NCBI GenBank assembly: GCA_039105265.1
Contig: JAPFFF010000017.1
Location: 2,790,001 to 2,854,000 of the forward strand
Length of the DNA stretch: 64,000 nucleotides
DNA from: Tritrichomonas musculus
Taxonomy: Eukaryota > Parabasalia > Tritrichomonadida > Tritrichomonadidae
Reading direction: 5' to 3'
Part shown: one piece after another, positions 8,664 to 18,349 of the stretch
Position numbering within the stretch: the first letter of the stretch is position 1
Layout of the letters: every line of letters starts with the position of its first letter
Program-made: the position numbers and the translations under genes
Notes under the pieces: model-generated
Told to the model about the DNA's origin: nothing
The model's database searches: none
The model's input: only the letters and a program-made list of their open reading frames with translations

Positions 8664-10048
8664 GGGCTGAATTTAATACGGTAATTACCGTTAATAAGAA
8701 TATCAAATAATTCCCCTCGATATTTACTAACATCAATACTTTGTTTGTTTTCGAAAATGTACAGGTCGCTCATACGTTTTTGTGATGCTTCAAATGTTTT
8801 ACCAGCACGTTTACCAGTTGGGACAGACTTCATATATTCATTTAAGAATTCTTCAACATTTACTTCAGGTCCTCTTGTCGCTTCAATATTTGGGTTCAAT
8901 AGTTCTGAAAAGTTGGTGTGATCATCTTCAGCTTCAATTGGTTTGTTTCTTCTAAGATATTCTTTGGTTGGTGTGCTAAAAACACGCTTCGACATTGTTT
9001 TATAGTCGGATAAAGATTTGTAAGCAAAGCTTGCGATTGGGTCTTTCTCTTCCTCCGCAGCTTCCTCTTCTATATCACTATTCATGTTATAAAATATTTC
9101 TCTATCTCCATTTTCATTAAGGTACTTTATTAATTGTTTGAGTTGCTTTTTGTTTTTAGGTTCATTTGTTTCTTCAAATATGTTTGTTTCTCTTATTGCA
9201 TCATGTAATTGTAATGCGATATTCTTAACTCTAACATCGGAGTCATCTTTAGGATTTATAGACCTATTATAGTAACCATAAAGGTTTTCAGCAGTAAACT
9301 CTTCATTTAATAAGCCAAACCTTTCTAGTTGTTTAGCATCAATTGTAGAAGATTTATTGTAAGCATCTAATAATTGCTGACCTTCTTGATTAGATTCAGC
9401 TAACTTTCTCATTGTTTCAATATTGGTTTGTCTTCTTTGTTTCTCAAATTGCATTAGGTTATTTATGTCATCTGGTATCTTATTGTTTTTATATGAATCT
9501 ATGTTTTCAGTCAATGATATGACAAGTAATCGAATCTGTGTAGTATCTTTTTTATTAAATAACGGATACCTTTTTGAGTCATCAGCAATACAATAAAATA
9601 AGCGTAAAGCATTAATATGATTACTATCAAGTACAACTAAATTTCTAAGTGATTCAATGTCTTTATTAATTCTGTTTCTAAAATAGTGGCCTTCCAAGTC
9701 AGGTTCTTCCTCTTCTTCAATTTGTGGAATAACAGGCTTTTCTTTATCTTTTAGTAAGCCAGATATATCAAGAAAGTAATCCACTTTTGAATCAAGTATT
9801 TTAGCTAAAGTTGCTTTTTGTCTTTTACTTCCTTTGGGATTTGCTTTATATTTGTTTAGCATCTCTTTTAGCTTTTCTTTCACGTCTTTGATATAGTTAC
9901 GAGGATTCTTAAGACACCCAATAATATTGTGTATTACTGTTTTTATTTGCTCTGATTCACTATTTTGGAACATAAATATGAGCATATCTTGATAATCTTT
10001 CTTTTTCACTTCATTCATTATTAATTGTTCATCCACATCTGACATCAT
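8664..10048 (-). CDS. 836/867-aa family protein, N-terminal portion (C1), interrupted by A2
   Basis: About 460 residues colinear with the first half of the D protein at 57709-60312. Shared landmarks: DYQDMLIFMFQN near the start; EEEPDLEGHYFRNR; FNKKDTTQIR; FEKQRRQTNIETM; PKNKKQLKQLIKYL; and the start of the ING(N)YRIK core just before the A2 junction. Large, charged and helical; likely a virion core or scaffold-type protein by position, but no family assignment. It is divergent with the fibre gene, only 5 bp apart. Confidence 0.75.
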
Positions 10049-10053
10049 TTATT

Positions 10054-12696
10054 ATGTTCAAAATGTTTACGATAGAGCAAGCAGGTAGTATCAAAAGGGT
10101 AAATACAATAGATGAATTAATAATAGAATACATAAAACAATATGCCACTTCATGTGGGTGTCAATGTAATAACGGAAATAATTTGGGGTCAAGCTTAAAT
10201 ACTGAGGAATTGAAAGAATTATTGGAACCATATGCGAAGCTTACGAATCTTGATGAGTATGCAAAGCTTACGAGCTTAAGCGAGTATGTGAAAACCCAGG
10301 ACTTACAGTCTTATGCGAAAACAACTGATTTATTCGATTATTTGAAAACAGAGGAATTCAATAAAGAATTATTAAAGTATGCTAGTAGTGAAGAAATTGA
10401 CTTGCAAAGCAAGGCCCAAGCTTTAGCTTGTCAAAACGCTGTTAATACATTGCGTGATTACATTGTTAACAATTTTGCATTATCAACTGACATACCTGAG
10501 GTACCTACAGATTTGGTTAATGAATCTGCTTTGACAACTACTTTGGAACCATATGCGAAGACTCAGGACTTGCCAGATATGACATTGTATGTAAAAAAAG
10601 AAGACATTCCTGAGATACCCACAGTTCTCAAAAATAATGAACTACAATTGAATCCGAATGAAGAACCAACAGAAGAAGTTCAACAGAAATTGTTGAATGA
10701 TGATAAACCACTATCAGCACAAGCATCATATATATTATTATCCATGGCAGTAAATAAAGCAATGGATTTGATTAATCTTGATGAATATGCAAAGCTTACG
10801 AACTTAAGCGAGTATCGTAAAATGAATGATTTAAGTACTAACAATGTTATCACAAAAGATTTACCTATAACAATAAAACGTTTTGTGTTTGATAAAGATT
10901 TATACAATTATGATACTGCTCATGTGCCGTTTCATACAGGAGCTCATTTAATAGGTACATATGATGTAATTGATTTTAATAATAATATACTTTCTACCAA
11001 TAATAAGTTTGATTTTATATTTGAACCTGATCAAATCATTGATAAATATGAACCTGATTACAGATTTCAAATGTTATATCATGATGAACTTCATAGTTAT
11101 TTTGTTTGGGAAGAGTATTCAGGTGCTATATATGGACGAGATAATAACATTGCAAATTCTCTGTTTTTAGTTTCAATAACATCAGCTACAATAGAAACAA
11201 ATGATGAATTAGCATTAAAGAGTCAATTACCAGAACCAATTGATTTGACACCGTATTATACTAGTGCACAAGCTGATGAGAAGTTTGTTGATGAAGATGA
11301 ATTGGCTTATGAATTAGATAAGTATGAAACGAAAACAGTTGCAGAAGGTAAGTATGCATTGAAAAGTGAGATTCCAGAAATAATTGATAAAAAAATTACT
11401 TTCAATCAAGAATTAGAATTAACTTTTGATGAAGCTAATAGTATTAATACTCTTTCGGTTCTTTATACTAATGCAAGTCAATATTTTGAAAAATGGAAAA
11501 AATATGGAATGTTATTTGATGGATATGATAAAACTGATGAAAATATTAAATATCAAGGAATATTCACTATATCAAGTATTGATAATAATGATTATGTTTT
11601 AAATAATGGCGTTCAAAATATAACATTAACATTAGAAATGATTACAAGTTGTGGAGTAGTTTATGATTTAGATAATCAACATAAAATCAACGTAATAAGT
11701 TGTTATATTGCAAATGAAGATTATGATGAAACAAACTTAAACTGTGTTGTTAATCTTGCATTTCTCCAAGATAATTTTGCTCAGAAAACAGAATTGGCCA
11801 TTGCTATTGACCAAGTGAAGTCGAATGCTGTTACAGAAGAACAACTAATAAAAAAATGTGCAATTGATTGCAGTCCAATTACGGAGGGGGCTTCGGATAT
11901 ATCAATTCGTTATCTAAAACTTGTAGATAAGGTGATTAAACTGGAATACATAGTAGGTGAATATGCATTATGTTTTGAAATAAGGGTATTATTCTATGAT
12001 ACAGATGGAAATCCCCATAACATAGTAATGGTATTACATCAAAGGACTGTGTATTTCGACAATTTCAAATTCCCACTATATTATGAAGACACTGTTGATA
12101 TAACATCATCAAGTCCACTTACATATAACTTCCCAATAGGTGGATATCCCTGGACAACTACTCAGGAATTATTAGATGCAAAACAAATATATTCAAGACA
12201 AATCATCTCCCGAGAATATTTAGCAAAATATAGGAGTGTAATGTATGGTACATCCAACACAACCATCACCCACTACTCCCCAATCGAGTCATCTGTAAAT
12301 TCAATAAATGATTTCGTTATTGGAGCTCCAGTATATATGACTGGTAAGGTTTATAAACATGATGGTGATACGTGGATGCCTTCAACTGTGAATGATACTA
12401 CAGATTGTATTTGCAGTGTCAAAACTACTGGTTCATGGAAAGAATATGTTGGTATTTGTGTTAGAATTGACCAAAAAAATAATTGTATTACCTTCACTTC
12501 ACATGGTGATTATCTTGTAAAAGTTGATGATTCATCTTGTTATGGTATTGGAGATGAAGTATTTATTGATAATGAAGACAATAAATTGAAGATTCTCAGT
12601 GGTGAAACTGCGATAACATCAAAGATTAAACGTATGACTGTGGGGGTTATCACTGCAATAATAGATGATAAAACACTTGCTGTATTTAAAAACTGA
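10054..12696 (+). CDS. Fibre-like protein, 880 aa (C1)
   Basis: Long modular protein that looks like a viral or phage fibre. The N-terminal anchor is MFTIEQAGSIKRVNTIDELI. Shaft repeats follow (LDEYAKLTSLSEYVKTQDL; YYTSAQADEKFVDEDELAYE), separating variable insert domains (about residues 265-380 and 445-580). The conserved C-terminal domain (about 740-880) starts NTTITHYSPIESS and ends in a GDEVFIDNEDNKLK...GVITAI beta-rich stretch that recalls phage decoration/fibre-tip folds. Start could also be the ATG at 10063, which fits the other copies better. Its last 11 bp overlap the convergent small gene. Confidence 0.75.
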   Translation: MFKMFTIEQAGSIKRVNTIDELIIEYIKQYATSCGCQCNNGNNLGSSLNTEELKELLEPYAKLTNLDEYAKLTSLSEYVKTQDLQSYAKTTDLFDYLKTEEFNKELLKYASSEEIDLQSKAQALACQNAVNTLRDYIVNNFALSTDIPEVPTDLVNESALTTTLEPYAKTQDLPDMTLYVKKEDIPEIPTVLKNNELQLNPNEEPTEEVQQKLLNDDKPLSAQASYILLSMAVNKAMDLINLDEYAKLTNLSEYRKMNDLSTNNVITKDLPITIKRFVFDKDLYNYDTAHVPFHTGAHLIGTYDVIDFNNNILSTNNKFDFIFEPDQIIDKYEPDYRFQMLYHDELHSYFVWEEYSGAIYGRDNNIANSLFLVSITSATIETNDELALKSQLPEPIDLTPYYTSAQADEKFVDEDELAYELDKYETKTVAEGKYALKSEIPEIIDKKITFNQELELTFDEANSINTLSVLYTNASQYFEKWKKYGMLFDGYDKTDENIKYQGIFTISSIDNNDYVLNNGVQNITLTLEMITSCGVVYDLDNQHKINVISCYIANEDYDETNLNCVVNLAFLQDNFAQKTELAIAIDQVKSNAVTEEQLIKKCAIDCSPITEGASDISIRYLKLVDKVIKLEYIVGEYALCFEIRVLFYDTDGNPHNIVMVLHQRTVYFDNFKFPLYYEDTVDITSSSPLTYNFPIGGYPWTTTQELLDAKQIYSRQIISREYLAKYRSVMYGTSNTTITHYSPIESSVNSINDFVIGAPVYMTGKVYKHDGDTWMPSTVNDTTDCICSVKTTGSWKEYVGICVRIDQKNNCITFTSHGDYLVKVDDSSCYGIGDEVFIDNEDNKLKILSGETAITSKIKRMTVGVITAIIDDKTLAVFKN
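10401..10430. repeat. In-frame double hairpin H5
   Basis: CTTGC-AAA-GCAAG (10401-10413) followed by CAAGCT-TT-AGCTTG (10417-10430). It encodes about 10 extra residues in the C1 fibre (LQSKAQALAC) that the A4 fibre lacks at the matching place before LRDY(I/V). Confidence 0.7.
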
Positions 12697-13108
12697 GCAT
12701 AGTAATTATCTTACCAGACATGTATGCAGAAAGATTAACATTCAATTTATCGTGAACAAGCTTTTGAAGGAATTCATTTCTTGTAGCAGATGGTTGATCC
12801 AAGATGAGTTGTTTATTTTCATTTGCAAATGCTAGTACTTTATTACGTTGTTCATCATTGAGATTCTTTGATTTATTTAATGGAAATGAACGATTTGTAC
12901 GTCTATGGATGACTTTTCTAGGCTCTGCTATTGGTCCTTCACTTGTTGGAGGTGGTATACTACTTTCACTTTGAGGTTCTTCTAAAGAATTCTCTTCCGG
13001 CTCACTGTTAGACGAACTGTCTTTTTTTTGTTCAGTATGCACCCATAATTTTAATGTATACAAATCAGCTATCATATCATCGATTTTTCTTATTATTTCG
13101 TTTGTCAT
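12686..13108 (-). CDS. Small 'NKSK' family protein, 140 aa (C1)
   Basis: Helical N-terminus (EIIRKIDDMIADLYTLKLWV), acidic Ser/Glu/Pro linker, then a basic domain: RRTNRSFPLNKSKNLNDEQR, followed by LVHDKLNVNLSAYMSGKI. It resembles the C2 copy most. It overlaps the 3' end of the fibre gene by 11 bp, the same overlap seen in D (33152/33162). Confidence 0.75.
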   Translation of the reverse strand: MTNEIIRKIDDMIADLYTLKLWVHTEQKKDSSSNSEPEENSLEEPQSESSIPPPTSEGPIAEPRKVIHRRTNRSFPLNKSKNLNDEQRNKVLAFANENKQLILDQPSATRNEFLQKLVHDKLNVNLSAYMSGKIITMLSF

Positions 13109-13135
13109 TTGTTAAGAATAAAAAAATAATTATTT

Positions 13136-13588
13136 TTAGTCTAATACAATATTTTGATGAGTACCCTTAAAGATTGTTGGTTCAGGTATATCATATTTCT
13201 CTCTCAGCTTTAATAGAATTTCTTTGTTTGCTTTATTAATTCGCTCAATAGAGTAGTTATAAAAAGGATGCTCCTTAAATACTTGTTTTTCTGTATTACC
13301 GTTTACAAAGAATTCTGGTGAATTGATATTGATTCTTCGTCTCGCATTTGATGTTAAAACAACATATTCGAAACCCATTTCTTTGATTTTATCAGGGTAG
13401 AATCTAATTGTTTTATCAGGTGTTTATAGTGAAATGTATAACACTTTCGCAAGATAATTTGATTTCCCAGAATTGATAGGATATTTATCGCAAAGCAATG
13501 TGAAATCGCAGTGCTTGAAATCTTCTGGTGTTTCCAATAATGAAATGAAAGAATTGATATACTCATAGACTTTCAGTTGAGTGCTCAT
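13136..13588 (-). pseudogene. 151-aa family gene remnant (C1)
   Basis: Recognisable from VYEYINSFISLLE at the start, HCDFTLLCDKYPI, SNARRRIN, FFVNGNTEKQ and a final IVLD. It is nearer to the B-lineage copies than to the A copies. It looks broken (about one break). It is the last gene before the C1 terminus. Confidence 0.75.
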
Positions 13589-13599
13589 TTGTAGTGAAA

Positions 13600-13848
13600 A
13601 TAAAAATTTAAAAAAATATTTGATTTGCTCTTTGGTGATTCTGGGGCTGAAATTATTTGATTCCAAAAAGTGCTACAAATCCTTGAGTTTCATAGTTGGG
13701 GTTCACAGTGTTGTAGACAATGAGCTAGAAATCCTAGAGTTCAATGTGGTGGCCCAAAAATGACGAAACGGCCGGAGAAACCAATAAGGGGGAACCGCGA
13801 AAATGCTTCAAAATTATCTGACCCCCAATACGCACATACATATACTAC
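13600..13848. repeat. C1 right terminal sequence
   Basis: About 250 bp without a gene, ending aattatctgacccccaat...catatactact. Its end matches, in reverse, the start of C2 at 21710 over about 28 bp, so both belong to one terminus type. The B ends also share an atctgacccc motif. Confidence 0.65.
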
Positions 13849-14212
13849 TAGCGATATATATGGCATACTTTCGACTTGCCCAGCATGCAACATCATTGAC
13901 CAGTAGTCGGTGAATGTATATACCTTGCAAATGGGAATTACCAATATTTACTCGATTTTGCACCAAATCCTCGGGACAGCAATTTTGCTGTGCCGATAAT
14001 TCATCGAGTATTTCATTGGTTTCAGTGAGTTGCCTCCATCGATAAGCCTGCTTCTTGGAATTACATGCATTTAGAATCGATTGCATCTGGTACATATCAT
14101 CCTTAATGGAATGTACCAAACGGAGCTTCTCATTATACTGGATGTATTCATACTCATCATCGATTGGTTCGATAACAGCTGCCATTGGTGTGTTTGACCC
14201 AGTTGATTCCAT
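13849..14212 (-). CDS. Unknown B-lineage protein, interrupted by C1
   Basis: Begins MESTGSNTPMAAVIEPIDDE, with a helical, Gln-rich middle (MYQMQSILNACNSKKQAYRW, TNEILDELSAQQNCCPEDL). The C1 end lies inside it, so only the N-terminal part is visible. No family recognised. It is the first gene of a same-strand pair with 14310-14612. Confidence 0.5.
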
Positions 14213-14309
14213 TTGGATTTCGATAAAAAATTGAGTTGCATTGCGAACCAGCTAGTTATTACATCATATGAAGTTGAGTCCAAAAATATAAATGCGAATA
14301 CATAAATGC

Positions 14310-14612
14310 TCAAGCAAATTCATATGAGAATTCGAGTATTTTCAATAGCATCTTGATACGGCTCAAATCGAGTTTCTTGCGATCATAGCTATCACCATCT
14401 ATGATTTTGGCTCGAAGGGATTCCAAGTCGGTTTCAAAATTCGATATTGTGTCAATGAGATCGTCCATGAAATCATCGTCGTTGTGGTAGTCGAATGCAA
14501 GGGATTTCCATTGGGGGTATTTCTTGAGGATGACGTGTTCGAGGTAATCGAGTTTGACACCATTAGCTTCGACATTGGAGAGTTGTGGCATGGCAGTAGT
14601 TGTTGAATTCAT
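14310..14612 (-). CDS. Unknown acidic B-lineage protein, 100 aa
   Basis: Starts MNSTTTAMPQLSNVEANGVK. It continues with a YLEHVILKKYPQW motif, an acidic stretch (DYHNDDDFMDDLIDTI) and a helical C-terminus. The ATG at 14612 follows the same short leader pattern (gataaaaaattg...) as other B genes. An upstream in-frame extension runs into hairpin repeats and is not believed. Function unknown. Confidence 0.5.
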   Translation of the reverse strand: MNSTTTAMPQLSNVEANGVKLDYLEHVILKKYPQWKSLAFDYHNDDDFMDDLIDTISNFETDLESLRAKIIDGDSYDRKKLDLSRIKMLLKILEFSYEFA

Positions 14613-14639
14613 TTCTAACTGGATAAAAAATTGGATTGA

Positions 14640-15238
14640 TTCGAGAATCGCGTTATTTTTGGAAATTGTATGGGTTGCTCCATCAGCTTCGGCATGAAAT
14701 GCCTTAGGAACGAAGTTCCGTTGTTCCATAAGTGGGCCATAGGTAGTCCATAGGTGGTCCCATCAGCTTCGGCATGAAATGCCTCAGGAACGAAGTTCCG
14801 TTGTTCCATTAGCTTCGGCATGAAATGCCTCGGCGGAGCCTCGGACAACTTTGTTGACCTCAGGAACGAAGTTCCGTTGTTCCATTAGCTTCGGCATGAA
14901 ATGCCTTAGGAACGAAGTTCCGTTGTTCCATATGTGGTCCAATATGTTGGCTATAGGTGGGCCATAAGTGTGCCATATGCGGCCTATTTTCGGAATTTGT
15001 ATGGGCCCGAATATAAGCGTTTTATAAGCGTTTTGGGGTGGGTTCACTATGGGCACAAAATGGGGAACTCTATGTGGCCCCCGAATATGGGTCCGAATGT
15101 GGGGTCAAATGCGGGTTCAAAATATGGTGCTGTGGGTGTATGCTATCTTTGATATTTGGAAGGGGGCCAAAAAGGGGCCTTTTAAAGCGTTTTAAGTGGG
15201 GATTTATCTGACCCCGATTCGGAACACTCATCACTACT
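14640..15238. repeat. B1 right terminal region
   Basis: About 600 bp without a supported gene. The outer 310 bp (14925-15238) are nearly identical to 20810-21118 in B3, with G-rich runs such as gcgttttggggtgggttc. The inner part is a hairpin cluster (see 14681-14930) plus ccataggtggtcc-type short repeats. Confidence 0.75.
14681..14930. repeat. Hairpin-unit cluster in the B1 end
   Basis: Four copies of a 46-48-bp unit containing GGCAT-GAA-ATGCC and GGAAC-GAA-GTTCC. The third copy also contains GGC-GGA-GCC and CAAC-TTT-GTTG. All stems have 3-base loops. One further unit lies at 20748-20797 in B3. The same palindrome style occurs in frame inside genes (H1-H6, H9). Confidence 0.85.
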
Positions 15239-15742
15239 TACCCTCAAGTCCCACAGATACAACCCCAAATGGGATACACTAAAGGACTAAACCCCGAAGG
15301 GGTATACACGCAAAATGGCACACAGGATGCAAATTTTACTACAGCCTCGACAACTGGTCCATATCCATCAGTTGCTCCAATAAACAGTCCACCGACCGAT
15401 CGTTCATTAGACCCCGACACTGACGACTTGGGTACCAAAAATAAATTCCTCGAGATATTGCTGAATATCTATGAGACCAATCCACTGAGGATGAACAACT
15501 ATCTCGTGTGTCATAGCAATACGCTGATGGAGCTCATTAAGATACTCACTAAGGCTGACAAGGTTGAGCTGGTCATCAATGAGGACAGTGGGTGCACTGG
15601 TTGTGTTTCAAACTCCAAGTACATGAAAATCGATAAGATATTGGTGTCCAAAAACGGGGTATCCAATGAGTTGAAATATGGATATAACCATGTATGGACC
15701 GAGCTCATAAGACACTCGATATCACTCAAAATTTGTATTTAA
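15239..15742 (+). CDS. 189-aa family protein, C-terminal portion (B2), interrupted by B1
   Basis: The C-terminal domain is nearly identical to the complete B3 copy (DLGTKNKFLEILLNIYETNP, Cys cluster SGCTGC). The N-terminal part is separated by the B1 insertion. The linker is Gln/Pro-rich. Confidence 0.8.
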   Translation, partial: YPQVPQIQPQMGYTKGLNPEGVYTQNGTQDANFTTASTTGPYPSVAPINSPPTDRSLDPDTDDLGTKNKFLEILLNIYETNPLRMNNYLVCHSNTLMELIKILTKADKVELVINEDSGCTGCVSNSKYMKIDKILVSKNGVSNELKYGYNHVWTELIRHSISLKICI

Positions 15743-15752
15743 ATTTGCATAA

Positions 15753-15902
15753 ATGTCCAGCGCTAGTGAAATCATTATGAATATACTATTGGGGTTGATA
15801 TTGGTGACCAATGTAGTTGAACTGCTATTACTGGTATCTCTTACAGCTGAAGATGAACCACCTGAGCTGACTGATGAGCTGAGGCGCACACTATATGCGT
15901 AA
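15753..15902 (+). CDS. 49-aa single-pass membrane protein (B2)
   Basis: Starts MSSASEIIMN, then one hydrophobic segment (ILLGLILVTNVVELLLLVSL) and an acidic tail EDEPPELTDELRRTLYA. It is the counterpart of the 43-aa A genes (tail PDKEPELSEEIRTKMYS) at the same place before the ATPase. Confidence 0.72.
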   Translation: MSSASEIIMNILLGLILVTNVVELLLLVSLTAEDEPPELTDELRRTLYA

Positions 15903-15905
15903 AAG

Positions 15906-15916
15906 CTTTATTTTTG
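15906..15916 (+). promoter_or_regulatory. T-rich start-proximal motif before the ATPase (B2)
   Basis: CTTTATTTTTG, 5 bp before the ATPase ATG at 15922. Repeated exactly at 19134-19144 in B3 and, before other genes, in the A lineage. Confidence 0.4.
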
Positions 15917-15921
15917 ATTAA

Positions 15922-16848
15922 ATGTTATATTACAAGCGCCTACAACCAACCCTTTTCGACTATACATCTATTGAATTATCAGACAGTTCCAGTGAAGATC
16001 CAATTGATCTTGATACATTCGATAGGTACCAGAGGCAGCAACCGGTTTCCCAGAGATTCGATGTTGACGCGGCTATGAGTGAGGCCTATTCCAAGAATAG
16101 GGATAAAATCACGAATGCATCCATAAGGCCAATCGCTAATGGGATCTATGCGTGGTACAATACTTTGAACATACTGGTGGCATCACAAGGCAAAGGCAAG
16201 AGCCATACAGTAATTCGCGATATCATTCAAATGAGTAGACTCAATAACGGGGGTTTTCATATGATCGTTTATGTGAGTAAGAACGGTATTATAAATGATT
16301 CCACATTTGAATCTCAACGCGAGCTCATCAACTTGCCTATTGAGGTCGTTGCTGATAGTAATGCTGAACGGTATTTGAAGGAGCTTGATCTATGGAAGGA
16401 GTTGTATAACAAATATAGCTCGGTTGGGAAGGTTACTCTCGATGAGTCCAAGCTGCAACAGATGTTTGAGTTCCTCCATATCAACAAACTCGGGAAACCC
16501 AATGTACCACTCAACACCATAATCCTGTGCGAGGACTTCATTAAGAGCAAGCTGTTGAAATCAGCATACTTCACAAACTATATCACCCAGTTGCGTCATA
16601 AGAACTCAATCGTATACATCAATATCCAGTTCTTCAAGGGTGTGCCAACCGATTACAAAAATAACTGCACATCATTCTTCATATTCAATGGGTTCTCACG
16701 ACAGAAACTCAATTACATATATCAGCAGGTGAGCATACCGTGTGAGTTCGAGGAGTTGTGGCAAAAATATAGAACCTTATCTGGACATGATTTCATATTG
16801 GTGAACACGGTTGAACATGATATGCAAGTGGTGTACTCAAAGGTTTAG
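15922..16848 (+). CDS. Packaging ATPase (B2), 308 aa
   Basis: Walker A is ASQGKGKSH (about residues 86-95) and the Walker B-like strand is TIILCEDF. It is colinear with the A ATPases but clearly diverged in sequence and codon choice. It converges on the 159-aa gene with a 4-bp overlap, as in every copy. Confidence 0.85.
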   Translation: MLYYKRLQPTLFDYTSIELSDSSSEDPIDLDTFDRYQRQQPVSQRFDVDAAMSEAYSKNRDKITNASIRPIANGIYAWYNTLNILVASQGKGKSHTVIRDIIQMSRLNNGGFHMIVYVSKNGIINDSTFESQRELINLPIEVVADSNAERYLKELDLWKELYNKYSSVGKVTLDESKLQQMFEFLHINKLGKPNVPLNTIILCEDFIKSKLLKSAYFTNYITQLRHKNSIVYINIQFFKGVPTDYKNNCTSFFIFNGFSRQKLNYIYQQVSIPCEFEELWQKYRTLSGHDFILVNTVEHDMQVVYSKV

Positions 16849-17324
16849 GCAAACTCTGGGTCAGCATCCAATACCAAATCCTGATGCTTGCCGATGAATA
16901 CATCAGGTTCTGCAATATCGTATTTTTCACGTAATTTGGCAATGAGATCCTTGGTATTTATATTGGTTCTCTCAATCGAGTAGTTGTAATACGGACATTC
17001 CTTGTATTCGTGCTTTTCGGTATTCCCATTTACGAAGAACTCCTGCATGTTGACACTCAATTTGCGTCTACTATTGGATGACAATTTGACAAATTCGAGG
17101 CCCATCTCCTTGAGCTTATTAGGGTAGAATCTAATGGTTTCAGTATCATTCTGGAGTGATACATATAGGACCTTCGCGAGGTACAATGAGTTCTTCAAGT
17201 TGAATGGGAACTTGTCACATAATATCGCGAAATTGCATTTTGCAAATCCATCGGGCTTTGGCGATATGGCTACTAGTGTGTTGATGTATTCGTAGACATT
17301 GGAGTAGCTTGGAGTGGCTTCCAT
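16845..17324 (-). CDS. 159-aa conserved protein (B2)
   Basis: B-lineage form of the 151-aa A protein: NVYEYINTLVAI, KCNFAILCDKFPF, SNSRRKLS, FFVNGNTEKHEYKECPYYNY, HQDLVLD plus a short extra C-terminus. Start ATG at 17324 is followed upstream by a T-poor leader ending gataaaaaatc. Confidence 0.8.
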   Translation of the reverse strand: MEATPSYSNVYEYINTLVAISPKPDGFAKCNFAILCDKFPFNLKNSLYLAKVLYVSLQNDTETIRFYPNKLKEMGLEFVKLSSNSRRKLSVNMQEFFVNGNTEKHEYKECPYYNYSIERTNINTKDLIAKLREKYDIAEPDVFIGKHQDLVLDADPEFA

Positions 17325-17339
17325 TTGGGATGCGATAAA

Positions 17340-17694
17340 AAATCAATATTCAAATATAAAAATAGGTTTTCCCAAAATCATCTGAGTCCCCGAATATGGG
17401 ATATTTTTGTCTGTTATGGTCTGTCCCATCGGTCTGTGTCGCCATCGGTCTGCTCCATAGGTAGTCCCATAGGTGGTCCCATAGGTGTCCCATAGGTGGG
17501 CCATATGCGGCCTATTTTCGGAATTTGTATGGGCCCGAATATGGGCGTTTTATGGGCGTTTTGGGGTAGTATGCGGTATGGGTCCCATATGTGGATTTTG
17601 AATTTTAACCCGAATATGGGCCCAAAAATGGGCCATTTATGGGCGTTTTAAGTGGATTCTATCTGACCCCGATTATTGATACACTATCACTACT
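17340..17694. repeat. B2 right terminal sequence
   Basis: 355 bp with no gene: ccataggtggtcc short repeats, gggcgttttatgggcgtttt repeats and the terminal atctgaccccgatt...cactact. It has diverged from the B1 and B3 ends more than its genes have. Confidence 0.7.
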
Positions 17695-18307
17695 AGCTGC
17701 CGCTAACGGAATCAAGTCTACATTGAATATCCCATTAATCAATGTCACAAGCATGTCATTGTTGTTCCCCAAGCACCACAATGATTTGACTGTATTTGAG
17801 AATCCGGTTTACCAAAACTGCTTTTTGAATATTGGTGGTAAGAACTTCCCAGATGAGAATGTCAGTACCATTGGCGCCAGATTCTTCGAAAGCCAATTAA
17901 CAGCTGGAGATCTCGATGGTATCACACTCCAATGTTCAAAGGAATTCGAAGATAGCTTCACCATGCCCAAGAACGATGAAAATGGTGTCCGATATCGAAA
18001 TACATTGAGTGATGCCACATCATTTGTATTCAATGTCCAAACTGAACGTGCATCTGCTGGATACTGTTATGATGGCTTAGATGGTGGAAAAGGCAATATC
18101 CAAATTCAAGTCAATGGCCAACCAATATTCACTGGTGATAATGATACATATTACAAGATTATCGAACCAAGTGGAGCCATTGTTAGACCACCACCTGTCC
18201 AACTCTGTTTATGCAGAGACACCTACTTCAAGCTCTCACTCGATGGCCTTGAATATATCGATGATGAATCACCAGCTGGCTCACAAGTTGATCCAGAAAT
18301 GGCATAA
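17695..18307 (+). CDS. Major capsid protein, C-terminal portion (B3), interrupted by B2
   Basis: The second half of a double-jelly-roll MCP. Motifs are shared with A4 (35034-36902) and D: NGIKSTLNIPLINVTSMS, LFPKHHNDLTVFENPVY, NIGGKNFPDENV, AGYCYDGLDGG, and CLCRDTYFKLSLDGLEY at the end. The N-terminal half is cut off by the B2 insertion. Confidence 0.85.
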
Positions 18308-18349
18308 GAAATATGGCATTAGTGGTAAAAATATTTTTGCACTTTGGAA

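Larger units (their letters stand above)
8664..13848. mobile_element. Maverick C1, right-hand part
   Basis: Part of a C-lineage Maverick, entered at a virion-type gene that A2 interrupts and running to the element end at 13848 (AGTAGTATATGTATGTGCGT from the outside in). Parts: N-terminal portion of the 836/867-aa family (-), fibre (+), small basic protein (-), 151-aa family remnant (-), terminal sequence. No polymerase or ATPase gene lies in this part. The 6-mer next to the end is agcgat (13849-13854). Broken: interrupted by A2, with about one further break. Confidence 0.75.
13849..15238. mobile_element. Maverick B1, right-end part
   Basis: Right end of a B-lineage element, clearly richer in G+C than its surroundings. 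It holds two minus-strand genes not seen elsewhere in the window and a 600-bp terminal region full of hairpin units. It ends ...tcatcactact at 15238 inside a 189-aa family gene of B2; adjoining target 6-mer taccct (15239-15244). B3 has that site unoccupied at 18467-18472. Interrupted on its left by C1. Confidence 0.7.
15239..17694. mobile_element. Maverick B2, right-hand part
   Basis: B-lineage fragment, interrupted on the left by B1 within its 189-aa family gene and ending at 17694 (...tatcactact) inside the MCP gene of B3. The adjoining 6-mer is agctgc (17695-17700). Parts: 189-aa family gene portion, 49-aa membrane gene, ATPase, 159-aa gene (-), terminal repeat. Near-identical to B3 over the shared genes, so the two copies separated recently. 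Confidence 0.8.

Noticed and set aside
13581-13763. 60-aa open frame on the plus strand in the C1 end
   Set aside because: Lies over the start of the minus-strand 151-aa family remnant and the terminal sequence; no counterpart elsewhere.
14934-15152. 72-aa open frame in the B1 end, also open in B3 (20826-21032)
   Set aside because: The two DNA stretches are nearly identical, so conservation of the frame is not informative; B2 lacks it and the sequence is a G-rich short-repeat region.
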